Shown here: in pieces, positions 8,322 to 17,270 of the stretch | Numbering within the stretch: the first letter of the stretch is position 1 | Layout: each line of letters starts with the position of its first letter | DNA from: JAKQDH01 sp029558835 | GTDB lineage: Bacteria; Planctomycetota; Phycisphaerae; UBA1845 | Direction: 5' to 3' | DNA: 64,000 bases | Assembly (NCBI GenBank): GCA_035356615.1 | Contig: DAOQSN010000004.1 | Location: 62,001 to 126,000, forward strand | The notes under the pieces: model-generated | What the model saw: only the letters and a program-made list of their open reading frames with translations | The model's database searches: none | What the model was told of the DNA's origin: nothing | Made by a program: the position numbers and the translations under genes

Positions 8322-10061
8322 TCAATGCGGTATGGTCATGTTCTCCAGGAATCCCTCGAGCTTGCGGGCCCGCACCGGGTGCTGGAGCTTGCGAATGGCC
8401 TTTGCCTCCACCTGCCGGACGCGCTCGCGCGTCACCTTGAAGATCTTCCCGACTTCCTCCAGCGTGTACGTGTAGCCGTCCCCGATCCCATACCGCAGCT
8501 TGATGATCTCCCGCTCGCGGTACGTGAGCGTCTTGAGCACCTCCTCGACCCGGTCCTTGAGCATCTCGCTGCCGGCCGTGCTTACCGGCGATTCCACCGA
8601 ATCATCCTCGATGAAGTCCCCGAAGTAGGAATCCTCGCTCTCTCCGACCGGGCGGTCCAGCGAGATCGGGTGCCGCGAAATCTTGAGCACCCGGCGCACC
8701 TCGGTCACCGGCATCTTCGCCCGCCGGGCGATCTCCTCGAGCGTCGGCTCGCGGCCCTGCTCCTGCAAGAGCTCCTTGCTGATGTTGCGCAGCCGGCTCA
8801 TGGTCTCGATCATGTGCACCGGAATGCGGATGGTGCGGGCGTGATCGGCAATCGCCCGCGTGATCGCCTGCCGGATCCACCACGTGGCGTACGTGCTGAA
8901 CTTGTACCCGCGCTTGTACTCGTACTTGTCCACCGCCCGCATCAGCCCGGTGTTGCCCTCCTGGATGATGTCCAGGAAGCTCAACCCGCGGTTGCGATAC
9001 TTCTTGGCGATGCTCACCACCAGACGCAGGTTCCCGCCCGACAGCTTCCGCTTGGCGTCCTCGTACTCCGCGAACACCCGTTCGATCGTCCGCAGCCGTG
9101 CCGCCAGTTGCTCGGGCGCCTCGCCGCAGAGGGTGATGATGCCCGTCAGCTCCTCCGTCATGGTGGTGCGCTCTTCGTGGTCGCCCGAGCGCGCCCCGTC
9201 ATGCCGTGCCAGCCATTCCTCCAACTGTCGCATCTTGCGGTGCAGGCCCTTCAGCTTGCGCATCAGCGGCTGAATGCGACTCGTGCGCAGGGAAAGCTCC
9301 TCCAGCAAACGCGACGTCTTGCGCCGCCGGTCCCGGATTTCCACCAGCAACTCGCGCCGCCGGGCCGCCGGCAACCGCCGGCTCTGCACCTCGCGCCAGG
9401 CCTCCTCATTCCGCGCCAGCAACGCCCGCACGGTCGCCAGATTTCCGGGGATTCGCCCGCTGATGCGACTCTTGGCCGCGTGCTCCGAAGTCGAAATCTT
9501 CATCGTGCGGTCAAACGGCAGGGCGCCGTCATGCACCTGCTGCAGGATGTCCACCGCCAGCCGCGCGCAATAATCACTTTCCAGCACCTTCTGCCGGAAC
9601 GCCATCCGGGTCAGCTCAATCTTCTTGGCCAGGCGGATCTCCTCCGCACGCGTCAGCAGCGGAATCTCGCCCATCTGCGTCAGGTACATGCGCACCGGGT
9701 CGTCGATACCCCGGCCCGTCGCCTCGATCGTCAGGTCGCCAACTTCCTCGACTTCTTCATCCACCTCCGCCTCGGCGCCGCTGCGCACCTCAACCGCCGG
9801 CGCCACCGGCACCGCCACCGTAGTCACCGGAGCCACCCGCGGGGCGGTCTCCTGCACGGAGGCGTCGACCTCATCCAGTACTTCCGTCTTCGCCTCTTCG
9901 AGGCGAAGCAGGATCGTCTCCAACTGGCTGGGGTCCACCGCTTCGTCTGGGAGAATCTCATTCATCTCCTCCCAGGTGACAAAGCCGCGGGCCTTCCCCA
10001 GTTGCAGCAGGGTCTGCACGGCCGTCTCGATCGGCTCCATTACGGGTTCTGCTGTGCTCAT
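8322..10061 (-). CDS. rpoD: Primary RNA polymerase sigma factor (sigma-70)
   Basis: The 579-residue protein has the full housekeeping sigma layout: an N-terminal region 1.1-like domain, an acidic linker, region 1.2 (DDPVRMYLTQMGEIPLL), regions 2.1-2.4 (RLVVSIAKKYRNRGLSFLDI, then YATWWIRQAITRAIADHART), region 3, and region 4 (LRYGIGDGYTYTLEEVG, VTRERVRQVEAKAIRKLQHP). Region 1.1 and the length set it apart from alternative sigma factors. I place the start at the ATG at 10061 because GGGAG lies five bases before it; an in-frame ATG at 10073 would add four residues. It lies 26 bases after dnaG and is probably co-transcribed with it. This is the classical dnaG-rpoD pairing, but without rpsU. Confidence 0.95.
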   Translation of the reverse strand: MSTAEPVMEPIETAVQTLLQLGKARGFVTWEEMNEILPDEAVDPSQLETILLRLEEAKTEVLDEVDASVQETAPRVAPVTTVAVPVAPAVEVRSGAEAEVDEEVEEVGDLTIEATGRGIDDPVRMYLTQMGEIPLLTRAEEIRLAKKIELTRMAFRQKVLESDYCARLAVDILQQVHDGALPFDRTMKISTSEHAAKSRISGRIPGNLATVRALLARNEEAWREVQSRRLPAARRRELLVEIRDRRRKTSRLLEELSLRTSRIQPLMRKLKGLHRKMRQLEEWLARHDGARSGDHEERTTMTEELTGIITLCGEAPEQLAARLRTIERVFAEYEDAKRKLSGGNLRLVVSIAKKYRNRGLSFLDIIQEGNTGLMRAVDKYEYKRGYKFSTYATWWIRQAITRAIADHARTIRIPVHMIETMSRLRNISKELLQEQGREPTLEEIARRAKMPVTEVRRVLKISRHPISLDRPVGESEDSYFGDFIEDDSVESPVSTAGSEMLKDRVEEVLKTLTYREREIIKLRYGIGDGYTYTLEEVGKIFKVTRERVRQVEAKAIRKLQHPVRARKLEGFLENMTIPH

Positions 10062-10087
10062 CGTGACTCCCATACACCGCCTGCCCG

Positions 10088-11947
10088 TCAGACCGGCCCC
10101 CGTCGGGCCTCCGCCTCACCCAGCGACTCCCGGATGATTCGGCGCGGGGCGAAGTGCTTCTGCTCCCGCGCGGCCTCGTGAATTACGCCCAGCGCCTCCT
10201 CCGCGTCGGCGCGCGGTGACTCACCGCCGGGATCGCCCGCCAACCGGCGACTCTCCTCCGCCACGCGTCGGGCTACTCCCGCCCGATGAATCTGTTCGAG
10301 CGCCGTCCGCAGAGTGGCGTCGTAGTTGGCCCGCCGGGCACCATTACGAGCCAGCTCCGTCAGCAACGCGGCGTCCTCGACCTCGGGACAACGGCCCAAG
10401 GCGTCCGACACCGAAAACGCAGTGCCCAGCTTCGCCACTCCGTCCAGCGCCACACTCATCAAGCGCCTCAGCCGAGGCTCACTGATCTCCGCAAGGTCCA
10501 CCGCAAACCCCACCTCAAGCCACAGCCCCGGCTCGTTCAGCAGCACCTCGAGCACACGCTGCCAAGGTGACGACGGACCAGTGTCCTTCTCGGCGGATGC
10601 CGGAGTCGAACCGGTCGGCTGTTGCTGCACGCCGCTCCGTCCCCGGCGACGCTCCAGTTGCAGCATTAGCCGACTCACTTCCTCGGCCGGCAGGTGCAGC
10701 AGGTGGGCAACTTGGTTGATGATCTGCCCGCGCTGGATAGCATCCATCGCCCCCGCCGCGCAGGCATCCACGACGACCCCCAGGAAGTCGGCCACGGCAT
10801 CCCGGCTGCCTCGACGGCTGGCATCGCCCTGGAACCGGGCCCGCGTTTGCTTCCACTTCAATTCTAGCGCGTCAGCGGCCTCATTCAACGCCGCGCCAAA
10901 CGCCTCCGGCCCGTTTTCAGCCAGGAAGTCCGCCGGGTCCTTACTCGTCAGCTTGGCCAGTCTCACTCCAACGTATCGCGGCAGGGCGACCCGAATGGCC
11001 CGCTCGGCGGCCGCTACCCCGGCGCTGTCCGAGTCGAATAGCACGATGAGCCGCTCCGTGTATCGCCGCACGAGGTCAACCTGTGCTTCAGTAAGAGCCG
11101 TGCCCAGCGTCGCCACCGTCTCACCGAACCCAGCCTGATGAGCTGCGATGCAGTCCATGTATCCTTCGACGAGCACGCACCGGCCCACTTCCGTCATCCG
11201 CGGCCGGGCAAGGTGGATGCCATACAGCCCTCGACCCTTGTCAAACAGTGGGTTCTGGCTCGTGTTGACGTACTTGGCCCGGTCATCCCCCAGCGTCCGT
11301 CCGCCGAACCCCACCACGCGGCGCGTAACATCGCGGATGGGAAACATGAGGCGGTTCCGGAACGTGTCGTACGCCCGCCCCCCGTCACTCGTGCGCACCA
11401 GGTCGGCAGCCTTCAGAAGCGCCTCCGACCACCCCGCGCGGCGGGCCGCCTCCAGCAAAGCGGTTCCGTTGTCAAGCGCGAGGCCGAGCTCGAACCGGGC
11501 GGCCGTGTCCGCCGAGATGCCGCGTTTGGCCAAGTACTCGCGCGTCGTCCCTCCCCGCGCGGCATCGTTCAACGTCGAACGGAAGTACTTACACGCCCAC
11601 TCGTTGACCTGAGCCAGATCGGCTCGGCTGGCGCCGCCGCCTTCACTCCGGAGCGTGGGCGTCCACTCGACGCCGAACCGGTCGGCCAGAATGCGCATAG
11701 CCTCTACAAACGGCACACTCTCCCTTAACTGCACGAATGTGAAGATGTCTCCCCCTTTGCCGCATCCAAAGCACTTAAATAGCCCAAGCTCCTCAGAGAC
11801 GGTAAAAGAGGGGGTCTTTTCTGTGTGAAACGGGCAGAGCCCGACCAGTCGGCGTCCCCGGCGGCGGAGAACCACGTGCTCGGACACCACCTGCACAAGG
11901 TCCGCTCGGTCTAGAATCTGGTCCTTGATTCGCTCAATGTGCTGCAA
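10088..11947 (-). CDS. dnaG: DNA primase
   Basis: The 619-residue primase makes RNA primers at the replication fork. The N-terminal CHC2 zinc finger is clear: CPFHTEKTPSF then FKCFGCGKGGD. The catalytic core follows, with FGGRTLGDDRAKYVNTS and the TOPRIM motifs LVEGYMDCIA and VLFDSDSAG. The C-terminal third is a helicase-binding-like helical domain. The start is a TTG: an in-frame TGA four codons upstream rules out a longer form, the next residues (QHIERIKDQ) fit the family N-terminus, and GGGTGAG lies about eight bases before it. A near-consensus promoter precedes the gene by 138 bases. It leads the dnaG-rpoD unit. Confidence 0.95.
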   Translation of the reverse strand: MQHIERIKDQILDRADLVQVVSEHVVLRRRGRRLVGLCPFHTEKTPSFTVSEELGLFKCFGCGKGGDIFTFVQLRESVPFVEAMRILADRFGVEWTPTLRSEGGGASRADLAQVNEWACKYFRSTLNDAARGGTTREYLAKRGISADTAARFELGLALDNGTALLEAARRAGWSEALLKAADLVRTSDGGRAYDTFRNRLMFPIRDVTRRVVGFGGRTLGDDRAKYVNTSQNPLFDKGRGLYGIHLARPRMTEVGRCVLVEGYMDCIAAHQAGFGETVATLGTALTEAQVDLVRRYTERLIVLFDSDSAGVAAAERAIRVALPRYVGVRLAKLTSKDPADFLAENGPEAFGAALNEAADALELKWKQTRARFQGDASRRGSRDAVADFLGVVVDACAAGAMDAIQRGQIINQVAHLLHLPAEEVSRLMLQLERRRGRSGVQQQPTGSTPASAEKDTGPSSPWQRVLEVLLNEPGLWLEVGFAVDLAEISEPRLRRLMSVALDGVAKLGTAFSVSDALGRCPEVEDAALLTELARNGARRANYDATLRTALEQIHRAGVARRVAEESRRLAGDPGGESPRADAEEALGVIHEAAREQKHFAPRRIIRESLGEAEARRGPV

Positions 11948-12084
11948 AGACGCCGCTCACCCTGTCCAGAAATGCCGGCGAGCCCGAGGCAGCGAGCTGG
12001 AAGAGGGGCGCCACCCTCGCCCGACTGCCCGCTCGACCAAACTGCACGCCGACGCTGTGCTGGTGTGTATCGAACTACACGGAG

Positions 12085-12113
12085 TATATACACCACAAAG
12101 CGCGCGGGGTCAA
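12085..12113 (-). promoter_or_regulatory. Sigma-70 promoter of the dnaG-rpoD unit
   Basis: On the minus strand TTGACC (12113-12108) and TATATA (12090-12085) are separated by exactly 17 bases, the best sigma-70 match in the window. The predicted start of transcription near 12078 leaves a leader of about 130 bases before the dnaG TTG. The box lies in the only gap upstream of dnaG. Confidence 0.7.
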
Positions 12114-12204
12114 ATCGTCAAAGCTTGTATGCGCAAGGACTTGCACGCGCCGGTGGCCGCGCCGCGCGGCGCCGGTCTGTGGGATGTGCCAAGCGGCACG
12201 GACC

Positions 12205-13611
12205 CTACTTCATTCCCCTTTGACGCGTGTAGCCGAGGAACTGGATAAACACGTCCTGCGTCAATATTGGCACCCCAAGGCTGTTGGCTGCGGACACCAC
12301 CGACTGGTATCGCTGGTACCGGTCCCGCGCCCGGGCTCCCGCTTGCTGCTGCTCGGGCGTGAGGTCGCCAACGGCGCGCGGTTGGGGTGGGGCGGCGCCC
12401 AGCACCACGAAATCCGTCAAGGCCGTCAGCTCGGTCGCGAGCGTTCCACCCCAGTCCGCGACCAAGGCCTCGATCTTCTGGGCTCCCGATGGGTCAATCC
12501 GGCCGTCGCGGTCCAGGTCGAAGTCGCCGACCACGAGAAACGACAGCGGGCGATTCGGGTCGTAGATCGGATTAGCGATGAGGTCATCTTCCAGGATGAC
12601 CTCGTTGCCGAATACCTCAACGATCCTGCACTCGGCCGAGGCGTCGGCGATGGAGACGACCTCCACCCGGGCCTTGGCCCGGCCGTCCTCGGGAATCCCG
12701 GACTTGGCCGAGTAAACCGCGAACTCCAGCCCCAGGGTGAGTCGGTCCTTCCTGCCGCGGTCGATGTAGACGACCGGATCACCCGGCACGGCCATCAGGA
12801 TGCGACCGTCCGCGATGCGGGCGGTGGAGAGCGGCTCGGGCTTCATCTGCGACAGGCCCAGCTTCTCCTGCAACTGCCCGAAGCGGGCTTGCAGGTCGGT
12901 ATATTGCTCTTCGAGTCCCGCGCGACGCTGACGCTCGCGCGTCAGCTCGGAATCTGCCTGCGCACTGCGGTTCTCGAACTCGCCCTGCAGCCGGTTGACT
13001 TCCTCGTTGCGGTTACTGCGGTAGGCCGTCCACTCGGCCTCCAGTTCGGTCAGCCGACTCTTGATCTGGGCGGCGTCCTCGTCCAACTGCTGCTTCTGGG
13101 CATCATTACGGCGGGTGAGCTCGGTGACGCGCGCCTCGAGAGCCGTGGCGCGGGTCTCGGTGTCCGTCCGCAGGGCGTTCTGAGTCCGATACGCCCCGTA
13201 CAGCAATTGTAGCGCGTCCAGCAGTGAGGCGTCCGCAAACTGGCCCGGTCGCTCCACCAAGGCGTCGGTCCGAAGCTGCTCGACAAAGGCGTTGCGCTTG
13301 TCGCGCACGGCCGAGGGGCCATCCGTCTGCTCTCCGGTAGCAAGGGTAGCCGTATCGGCCCGGGCGGTCTCCAGGAGCCCAACCATGGTCGGACCGCGTT
13401 CACTGGCCTGTTTCACCAGCTCCAGGGACCGCTCCTCCGCATCGCTGACGGCGCGGTTCTTGGCGGATTGCGCCGTGGCGAGGTTTCGCTTCAGATCCTC
13501 CTGGCCCGTGTAGAGGACAACCAGAAACACCGTCGCGGTGAGCCACAGGACGGCGAAGACGATCATCCAGATCGTAACGGCATTGATACCCGGCTGTTGT
13601 GCCCTAGCCAT
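12205..13611 (-). CDS. Membrane-anchored coiled-coil protein of unknown function
   Basis: The 468-residue protein has a single N-terminal transmembrane helix (about residues 13-33, VTIWMIVFAVLWLTATVFLV), then a long Gln/Glu/Arg-rich coiled-coil stretch (about 40-290), then a globular C-terminal domain (about 300-460). The C-terminal domain includes GDPVVYIDRGRKDRLTLG and FLVVGDFDLDRDGRIDPSGA, the latter resembling an acidic metal-binding loop. The start at 13611 (MARAQQ) puts the helix near the N-terminus; a GGAGG lies 12 bases upstream. The longer in-frame extension lacks protein character. It probably faces the periplasm. Its neighbours dnaG and fabF do not suggest a role. I do not recognise the family. 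Confidence 0.65.
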   Translation of the reverse strand: MARAQQPGINAVTIWMIVFAVLWLTATVFLVVLYTGQEDLKRNLATAQSAKNRAVSDAEERSLELVKQASERGPTMVGLLETARADTATLATGEQTDGPSAVRDKRNAFVEQLRTDALVERPGQFADASLLDALQLLYGAYRTQNALRTDTETRATALEARVTELTRRNDAQKQQLDEDAAQIKSRLTELEAEWTAYRSNRNEEVNRLQGEFENRSAQADSELTRERQRRAGLEEQYTDLQARFGQLQEKLGLSQMKPEPLSTARIADGRILMAVPGDPVVYIDRGRKDRLTLGLEFAVYSAKSGIPEDGRAKARVEVVSIADASAECRIVEVFGNEVILEDDLIANPIYDPNRPLSFLVVGDFDLDRDGRIDPSGAQKIEALVADWGGTLATELTALTDFVVLGAAPPQPRAVGDLTPEQQQAGARARDRYQRYQSVVSAANSLGVPILTQDVFIQFLGYTRQRGMK

Positions 13612-13990
13612 GAACCTGTCCGACCTCCAGCGCTGGTGCAGGGGTGATCCATGCGGAACGCGGGCTCGCGTTTCGTAGGCGCCGCGGCGCCAAGCGAGCA
13701 CCGAGCAGGAGCAGCAGCCCGGTCGGACGCCCGTCCGGGCCACCCGGTTCCGTGGGGCGGCCAAGCCCATCGCCGCCGGGCTTTGCCGCCGCCAAAACGG
13801 GTATTGTTGTGGAATCGTGGCAACCTGTCAAGCCGGTCTCCTGGCCCCGGCGTCCGCCACCCGCGACTGGTCGGACGGTCGCCCCAGCCCCATGCGCAAG
13901 CAGCACCGGTCCTCCCTGGCCGACGTACGCTCGTCGGGGGGGCTGGGCACTACATCGCACGGGGGCTGACGCTTCCTGTGGGAAGGGCTG
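13612..13990. other. Intergenic region upstream of the coiled-coil protein gene
   Basis: This holds the upstream region of the coiled-coil gene and the downstream end of fabF. I see no gene and no clear promoter in it. Confidence 0.4.
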
Positions 13991-15298
13991 CTAGCCCGGC
14001 TCGACGGCCCGCACCACGAGCGTGTCGTTCTGTCCGCCGAAGCCGAAGCTGTTGGACAGGGCCATCCGCACCTGCGCCCGGCGGGCCTGGTTGGGGACGT
14101 AATCCAGGGGGCAGTTCGGGTCCGGCGTCGCGTAGTTGATTGTGGGGGGGAGCAGGCCGTCGCGGATGGCGAGCACGCAGGTAATGAGCTCGACCGCCCC
14201 GGCCGCCGCGATCAGGTGGCCCACCATGCTCTTGACGCTGCTCACCGGCACCTGCCCCGCGCGGGGCCCGAAGACCTCGCGGATTGCCAGGCTCTCGATC
14301 TTGTCGTTCTCCTCGGTGCTGGTGCCGTGGGCGGAGATGTAGTCGATGTCGCTGACGGTGACCCCGGCCGACTCGAGCGCCCGGCGCATGGCGGCCTGCG
14401 GACCCCGGCCTTCCTCGTGCATGTCGGTAATGCGGAAGGCGTCGGCCGTGGAGCCGAAGCCGGTGATTTCCGCCAGCGGGCGGGCACCTCGCGCCAGCGC
14501 GTGCTCCAGCTCTTCCAGGATAAGCATCCCAGAACCCTCGCCCAACACGAACCCGTCGCGGGTGCGATCGAACGGCCGGGAGGCCGTGTTCGGCGAGTCG
14601 TTCCGCGTCGACAGGGCCGTCAGGCGGTTGAAACCCGTCACCCCCAGCGGGTGGAGCATGCTGTGCGTCCCGCCGGAGATCATCACGTCGGCATCGCCAT
14701 AGCGGATAATGGCCGTCGCCTCGCCGAGCGCCTGGGTACTCGCGGCGCAGGCGGTGAGCGTGCTGAGGCCCGGGCCCCGGGCATTGAGCTCAACGGCCAG
14801 GTGGGCTGCCGCGAGGTTGGGATCCTGCTCAAGTTCGCTCACGGCGCGGAAGACCTGCATGGCCTTGCGGGCCCAGCGCACGGTGTCGAGAGTCGTGGCG
14901 TTCCCTGCGTCATTGCGGCAGCCGGCGTAGGCGGCCGCCACAAACGGGTCGAAGTCGATCGGTCCTTCTCCACCGCCGAGGTACACACCGACCCGCTCGG
15001 GTTGCAGTCCGGCGAAGCCCGCCAAGCCGGCGGACTTCCATGCCTGGGCTGCGGCCGCCAGAGCGAAACGAGCGTTGAGCGCGGCCCCCGCATGGACCTG
15101 GGCCCGCGCCCCGAGGAAGTCCGCGAGGTCGAAGGACTTCACCTCGGCGCTGAACGTCGTCGGGAAAGTGCGGGCATCGAAGCGCGTCGTCCGGCCGACA
15201 CCTGACTCACCCCGCAGCATCCGCTGCCACACCGTCTCCACGTCATGCCCCAGCGGGGTGACCCATCCCATACCGGTAATCACGACGCGCCGTGGCAT
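13991..15298 (-). CDS. fabF: Beta-ketoacyl-ACP synthase II
   Basis: The 435-residue condensing enzyme elongates acyl-ACP with malonyl-ACP. It begins with the family signature RRVVITGMGWVTPLG. The full Cys-His-His catalytic set is present: nucleophile Cys in STLTACAASTQALGEA, first His in DYISAHGTSTEENDK, second His in SVKSMVGHLIAAAGAVE. GFGGQNDTLVV near the C-terminus is the usual glycine-rich ending. The start at 15298 matches the family N-terminus; the ATG is four bases from the end of the upstream ketosynthase gene, so the two are translated in tandem. It is the last gene of the acyl cluster. It may be the general FabF or a partner of the His-less ketosynthase. Confidence 0.92.
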   Translation of the reverse strand: MPRRVVITGMGWVTPLGHDVETVWQRMLRGESGVGRTTRFDARTFPTTFSAEVKSFDLADFLGARAQVHAGAALNARFALAAAAQAWKSAGLAGFAGLQPERVGVYLGGGEGPIDFDPFVAAAYAGCRNDAGNATTLDTVRWARKAMQVFRAVSELEQDPNLAAAHLAVELNARGPGLSTLTACAASTQALGEATAIIRYGDADVMISGGTHSMLHPLGVTGFNRLTALSTRNDSPNTASRPFDRTRDGFVLGEGSGMLILEELEHALARGARPLAEITGFGSTADAFRITDMHEEGRGPQAAMRRALESAGVTVSDIDYISAHGTSTEENDKIESLAIREVFGPRAGQVPVSSVKSMVGHLIAAAGAVELITCVLAIRDGLLPPTINYATPDPNCPLDYVPNQARRAQVRMALSNSFGFGGQNDTLVVRAVEPG

Positions 15299-15302
15299 CC
15301 TG

Positions 15303-16643
15303 CTACTCCTCCAACTTGCGAACCACGATGGCCCCGACCTGCCCGCCGGAGAGAGCGTATCCCACGCTCGCCGCCTGGCGGAGGGGAGCATCCAGCGGCT
15401 TGCCAGGTGAGAATCGGAACGGCGCCTTGCCGGCCTCGGGTTCCGTATTCAGCGACGGCGGAACGGTGTTGCGGTGCAAGGCCATGACTGTCGTGGCCAC
15501 GTCAATGGCGCCCGAGCCCGCCCCGTTAACCCCCAGTGCTCCCTTCGTGGCGGCGGCCGGCGTTTGAGCCGGCCTGGAGCCGAGGACGGCCTGCCATCCG
15601 GCAGCCTCGGCCGCGTCATACGCGGGAATCGCCGTGCCGAACGGGTTAACCAGGTCGACCCTGTCGGCAGTGGTCTGGGCGTCGCGCAGGGCGGCCCGCA
15701 GCGCGCCCGCGACGGGGCGACCTTCGGCATCGGGCTGTGACCAGCTCCAGGCGTTGCTGGCCGCCCCGAAGCCGACGATTTCCGCGTAGATTCGTGCTTT
15801 CCGCGCGCGGGCGTGATCGAGGCTCTCCAGCACCAGCAGGCCGCCGCCCTCGGCCACGACCATCCCCGCCGCCCGTGGGCTGAACGGGCAACAGGCGCGT
15901 TCGGGGTGGTCGTTGGCCTCGGTGTTGAGGCGCTGCCAGAGTGCCGGGCGGGTGAGCGCCATGGGGTTCAGCTTGCTTTCCGCTCCGCCGCACAGGCAGA
16001 CGTCGGCGTCGCCCCGCGCGATCGCGCGGAACGCCTCGCCGATGGCCAGATGGCTGGAAGCTTCGCCGCAGGTGATGGTGTTGGACACCGCCTGGGTATC
16101 GTGCACGATCGTCACGTGGCAGGCCAGCATGTTGGGCAGGAACTTCAACAGCCATAGCGGGGTCAGGTTGGTCATCCCCTCGGATCCCCACTTGGCGAAA
16201 CTGAAGGTGCCATCGGGTTCGAAACACGTGTTCAGCGCCCCCGCCAGCTCGGCGAGGTCCGCGCAGATGAGTCCCGCGCCGATGTTGGCCCCCAGCCGGG
16301 TGCTGTCCACACTCGCCGGGCCCGGCGACTCGCCGCGTTCGATCAGACAACGGGTGATGAGCCCGGCGTCCTTGACCGCCAGGTACGCGCAGGCGACGGC
16401 GATCTGGATATCGCGTGCCATGACCTTGGCACTTTTGCGATAACTCTTGGGAATGAAGTCGCCGAGTTGAAACTCGGGCAGTTCTCCGCCGATCTGTACG
16501 GCAAACCCCGAAGGATCAAACGCCCGAATCCGCGCCAGGCCGCAACGCCCCTCCAGCAAGGCGTCCCAGTAGCGGTCGATCCCCAGCCCGATCGGCGTGG
16601 CGACCCCCAGCCCCGTGATAACCACCCGTCGCCTAGCACTCAT
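15303..16643 (-). CDS. Ketosynthase-like protein with Cys but without the two catalytic His
   Basis: The 446-residue protein shows the condensing-enzyme fold throughout: RRVVITGLGVATPIGLG at the N-terminus and SNTITCGEASSHLAIGEA around the expected nucleophile Cys. The first His motif (normally NAHGT) reads VNPFGTAIPAYD, and the second (normally GH) reads ATKGALGVNGAGSGA, so both catalytic His appear replaced by other residues. Chain-length factors of type II polyketide systems usually lose the Cys instead, so this is a different deviation. It is probably a non-condensing partner, initiation subunit or transacylase acting with FabF; this is inference. Its start overlaps the upstream dehydratase gene by 11 bases, and fabF follows after four bases. 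Confidence 0.82.
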   Translation of the reverse strand: MSARRRVVITGLGVATPIGLGIDRYWDALLEGRCGLARIRAFDPSGFAVQIGGELPEFQLGDFIPKSYRKSAKVMARDIQIAVACAYLAVKDAGLITRCLIERGESPGPASVDSTRLGANIGAGLICADLAELAGALNTCFEPDGTFSFAKWGSEGMTNLTPLWLLKFLPNMLACHVTIVHDTQAVSNTITCGEASSHLAIGEAFRAIARGDADVCLCGGAESKLNPMALTRPALWQRLNTEANDHPERACCPFSPRAAGMVVAEGGGLLVLESLDHARARKARIYAEIVGFGAASNAWSWSQPDAEGRPVAGALRAALRDAQTTADRVDLVNPFGTAIPAYDAAEAAGWQAVLGSRPAQTPAAATKGALGVNGAGSGAIDVATTVMALHRNTVPPSLNTEPEAGKAPFRFSPGKPLDAPLRQAASVGYALSGGQVGAIVVRKLEE

Positions 16644-17133
16644 CGCCCGGAATACCTCCCGTCGCGGCCACGCTCCCGACGCCACGGAACAGAGTCATCA
16701 ACGGCTCCGTAAACACGAAGTTCTTCGCCGGCAGGCCCAGGGCGTTGTCCGCGGGGGGCAGGTTGGAGAAGATCAGTTCCACCCGTCCGATGGGCTGGCC
16801 GTTCTTGTAGACGGTGCCCCTGGTGACGGCCGCCCGTTCATCAAGCGTCTCCAGGACCGCGTCGTAACGAACCTGGTCCCCGGGCCCGGCGTAGTCGTCA
16901 AACTGCGCGCTCTTGACCTTCGCCAGGATCACGTTGTCGCGGAAGCCGCGGGCCTCGCCCACGAGGATACCGGCCGTCTGGGCCATGCCCTCGATCATCA
17001 AAGGCGGAGGAAGCACCGGGAAGCCGGGAAAGTGGTCGTGCAGGTACTCCTCGGCGAGCGTCACGTTCTTGACCGCGGACGCCCGCTTCCCGGACTCGAA
17101 GGCCACGAAGGTGTCGATCCAGAACCACCGCAT
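16633..17133 (-). CDS. FabZ/FabA-like 3-hydroxyacyl-ACP dehydratase (first hotdog protein)
   Basis: The 166-residue single-hotdog protein carries the FabZ active-site region HFPGFPVLPPPLMIEGMAQT, with the catalytic His and the Glu that replaces Asp in FabZ. It would dehydrate 3-hydroxyacyl-ACP. The C-terminal tail (NFVFTEPLMTLFRGVG and beyond) is longer than in E. coli FabZ. The ATG at 17133 fits the family start (MRWFWIDTFVAFESGKRA). Its 3' end overlaps the next ketosynthase start. With the second dehydratase and ACP it forms a type II acyl-chain assembly line, though no reductase is encoded here. Confidence 0.85.
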   Translation of the reverse strand: MRWFWIDTFVAFESGKRASAVKNVTLAEEYLHDHFPGFPVLPPPLMIEGMAQTAGILVGEARGFRDNVILAKVKSAQFDDYAGPGDQVRYDAVLETLDERAAVTRGTVYKNGQPIGRVELIFSNLPPADNALGLPAKNFVFTEPLMTLFRGVGSVAATGGIPGDEC

Positions 17134-17270
17134 GCCGACCGCCCCGCTCCCCGCATTCGACGCCTGTCGCCTCGAAAAAGCAGCGTTACCCCCTCAGGCC
17201 GACGTGGAAGTCAGCAAACGCGCCCGTTTCCGCGGCCGCCGTTGCCAACCAGGAGTCTCTCCACGCCCGG

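Noticed and set aside
8289..10181. 630-codon open frame antisense to rpoD
   Set aside because: Overlaps a clear sigma factor gene; no domain signature; long antisense frames are expected at this GC content.
11948..12204. rpsU upstream of dnaG
   Set aside because: No short frame here has the Lys/Arg-rich S21 pattern; only a promoter and leader are seen.
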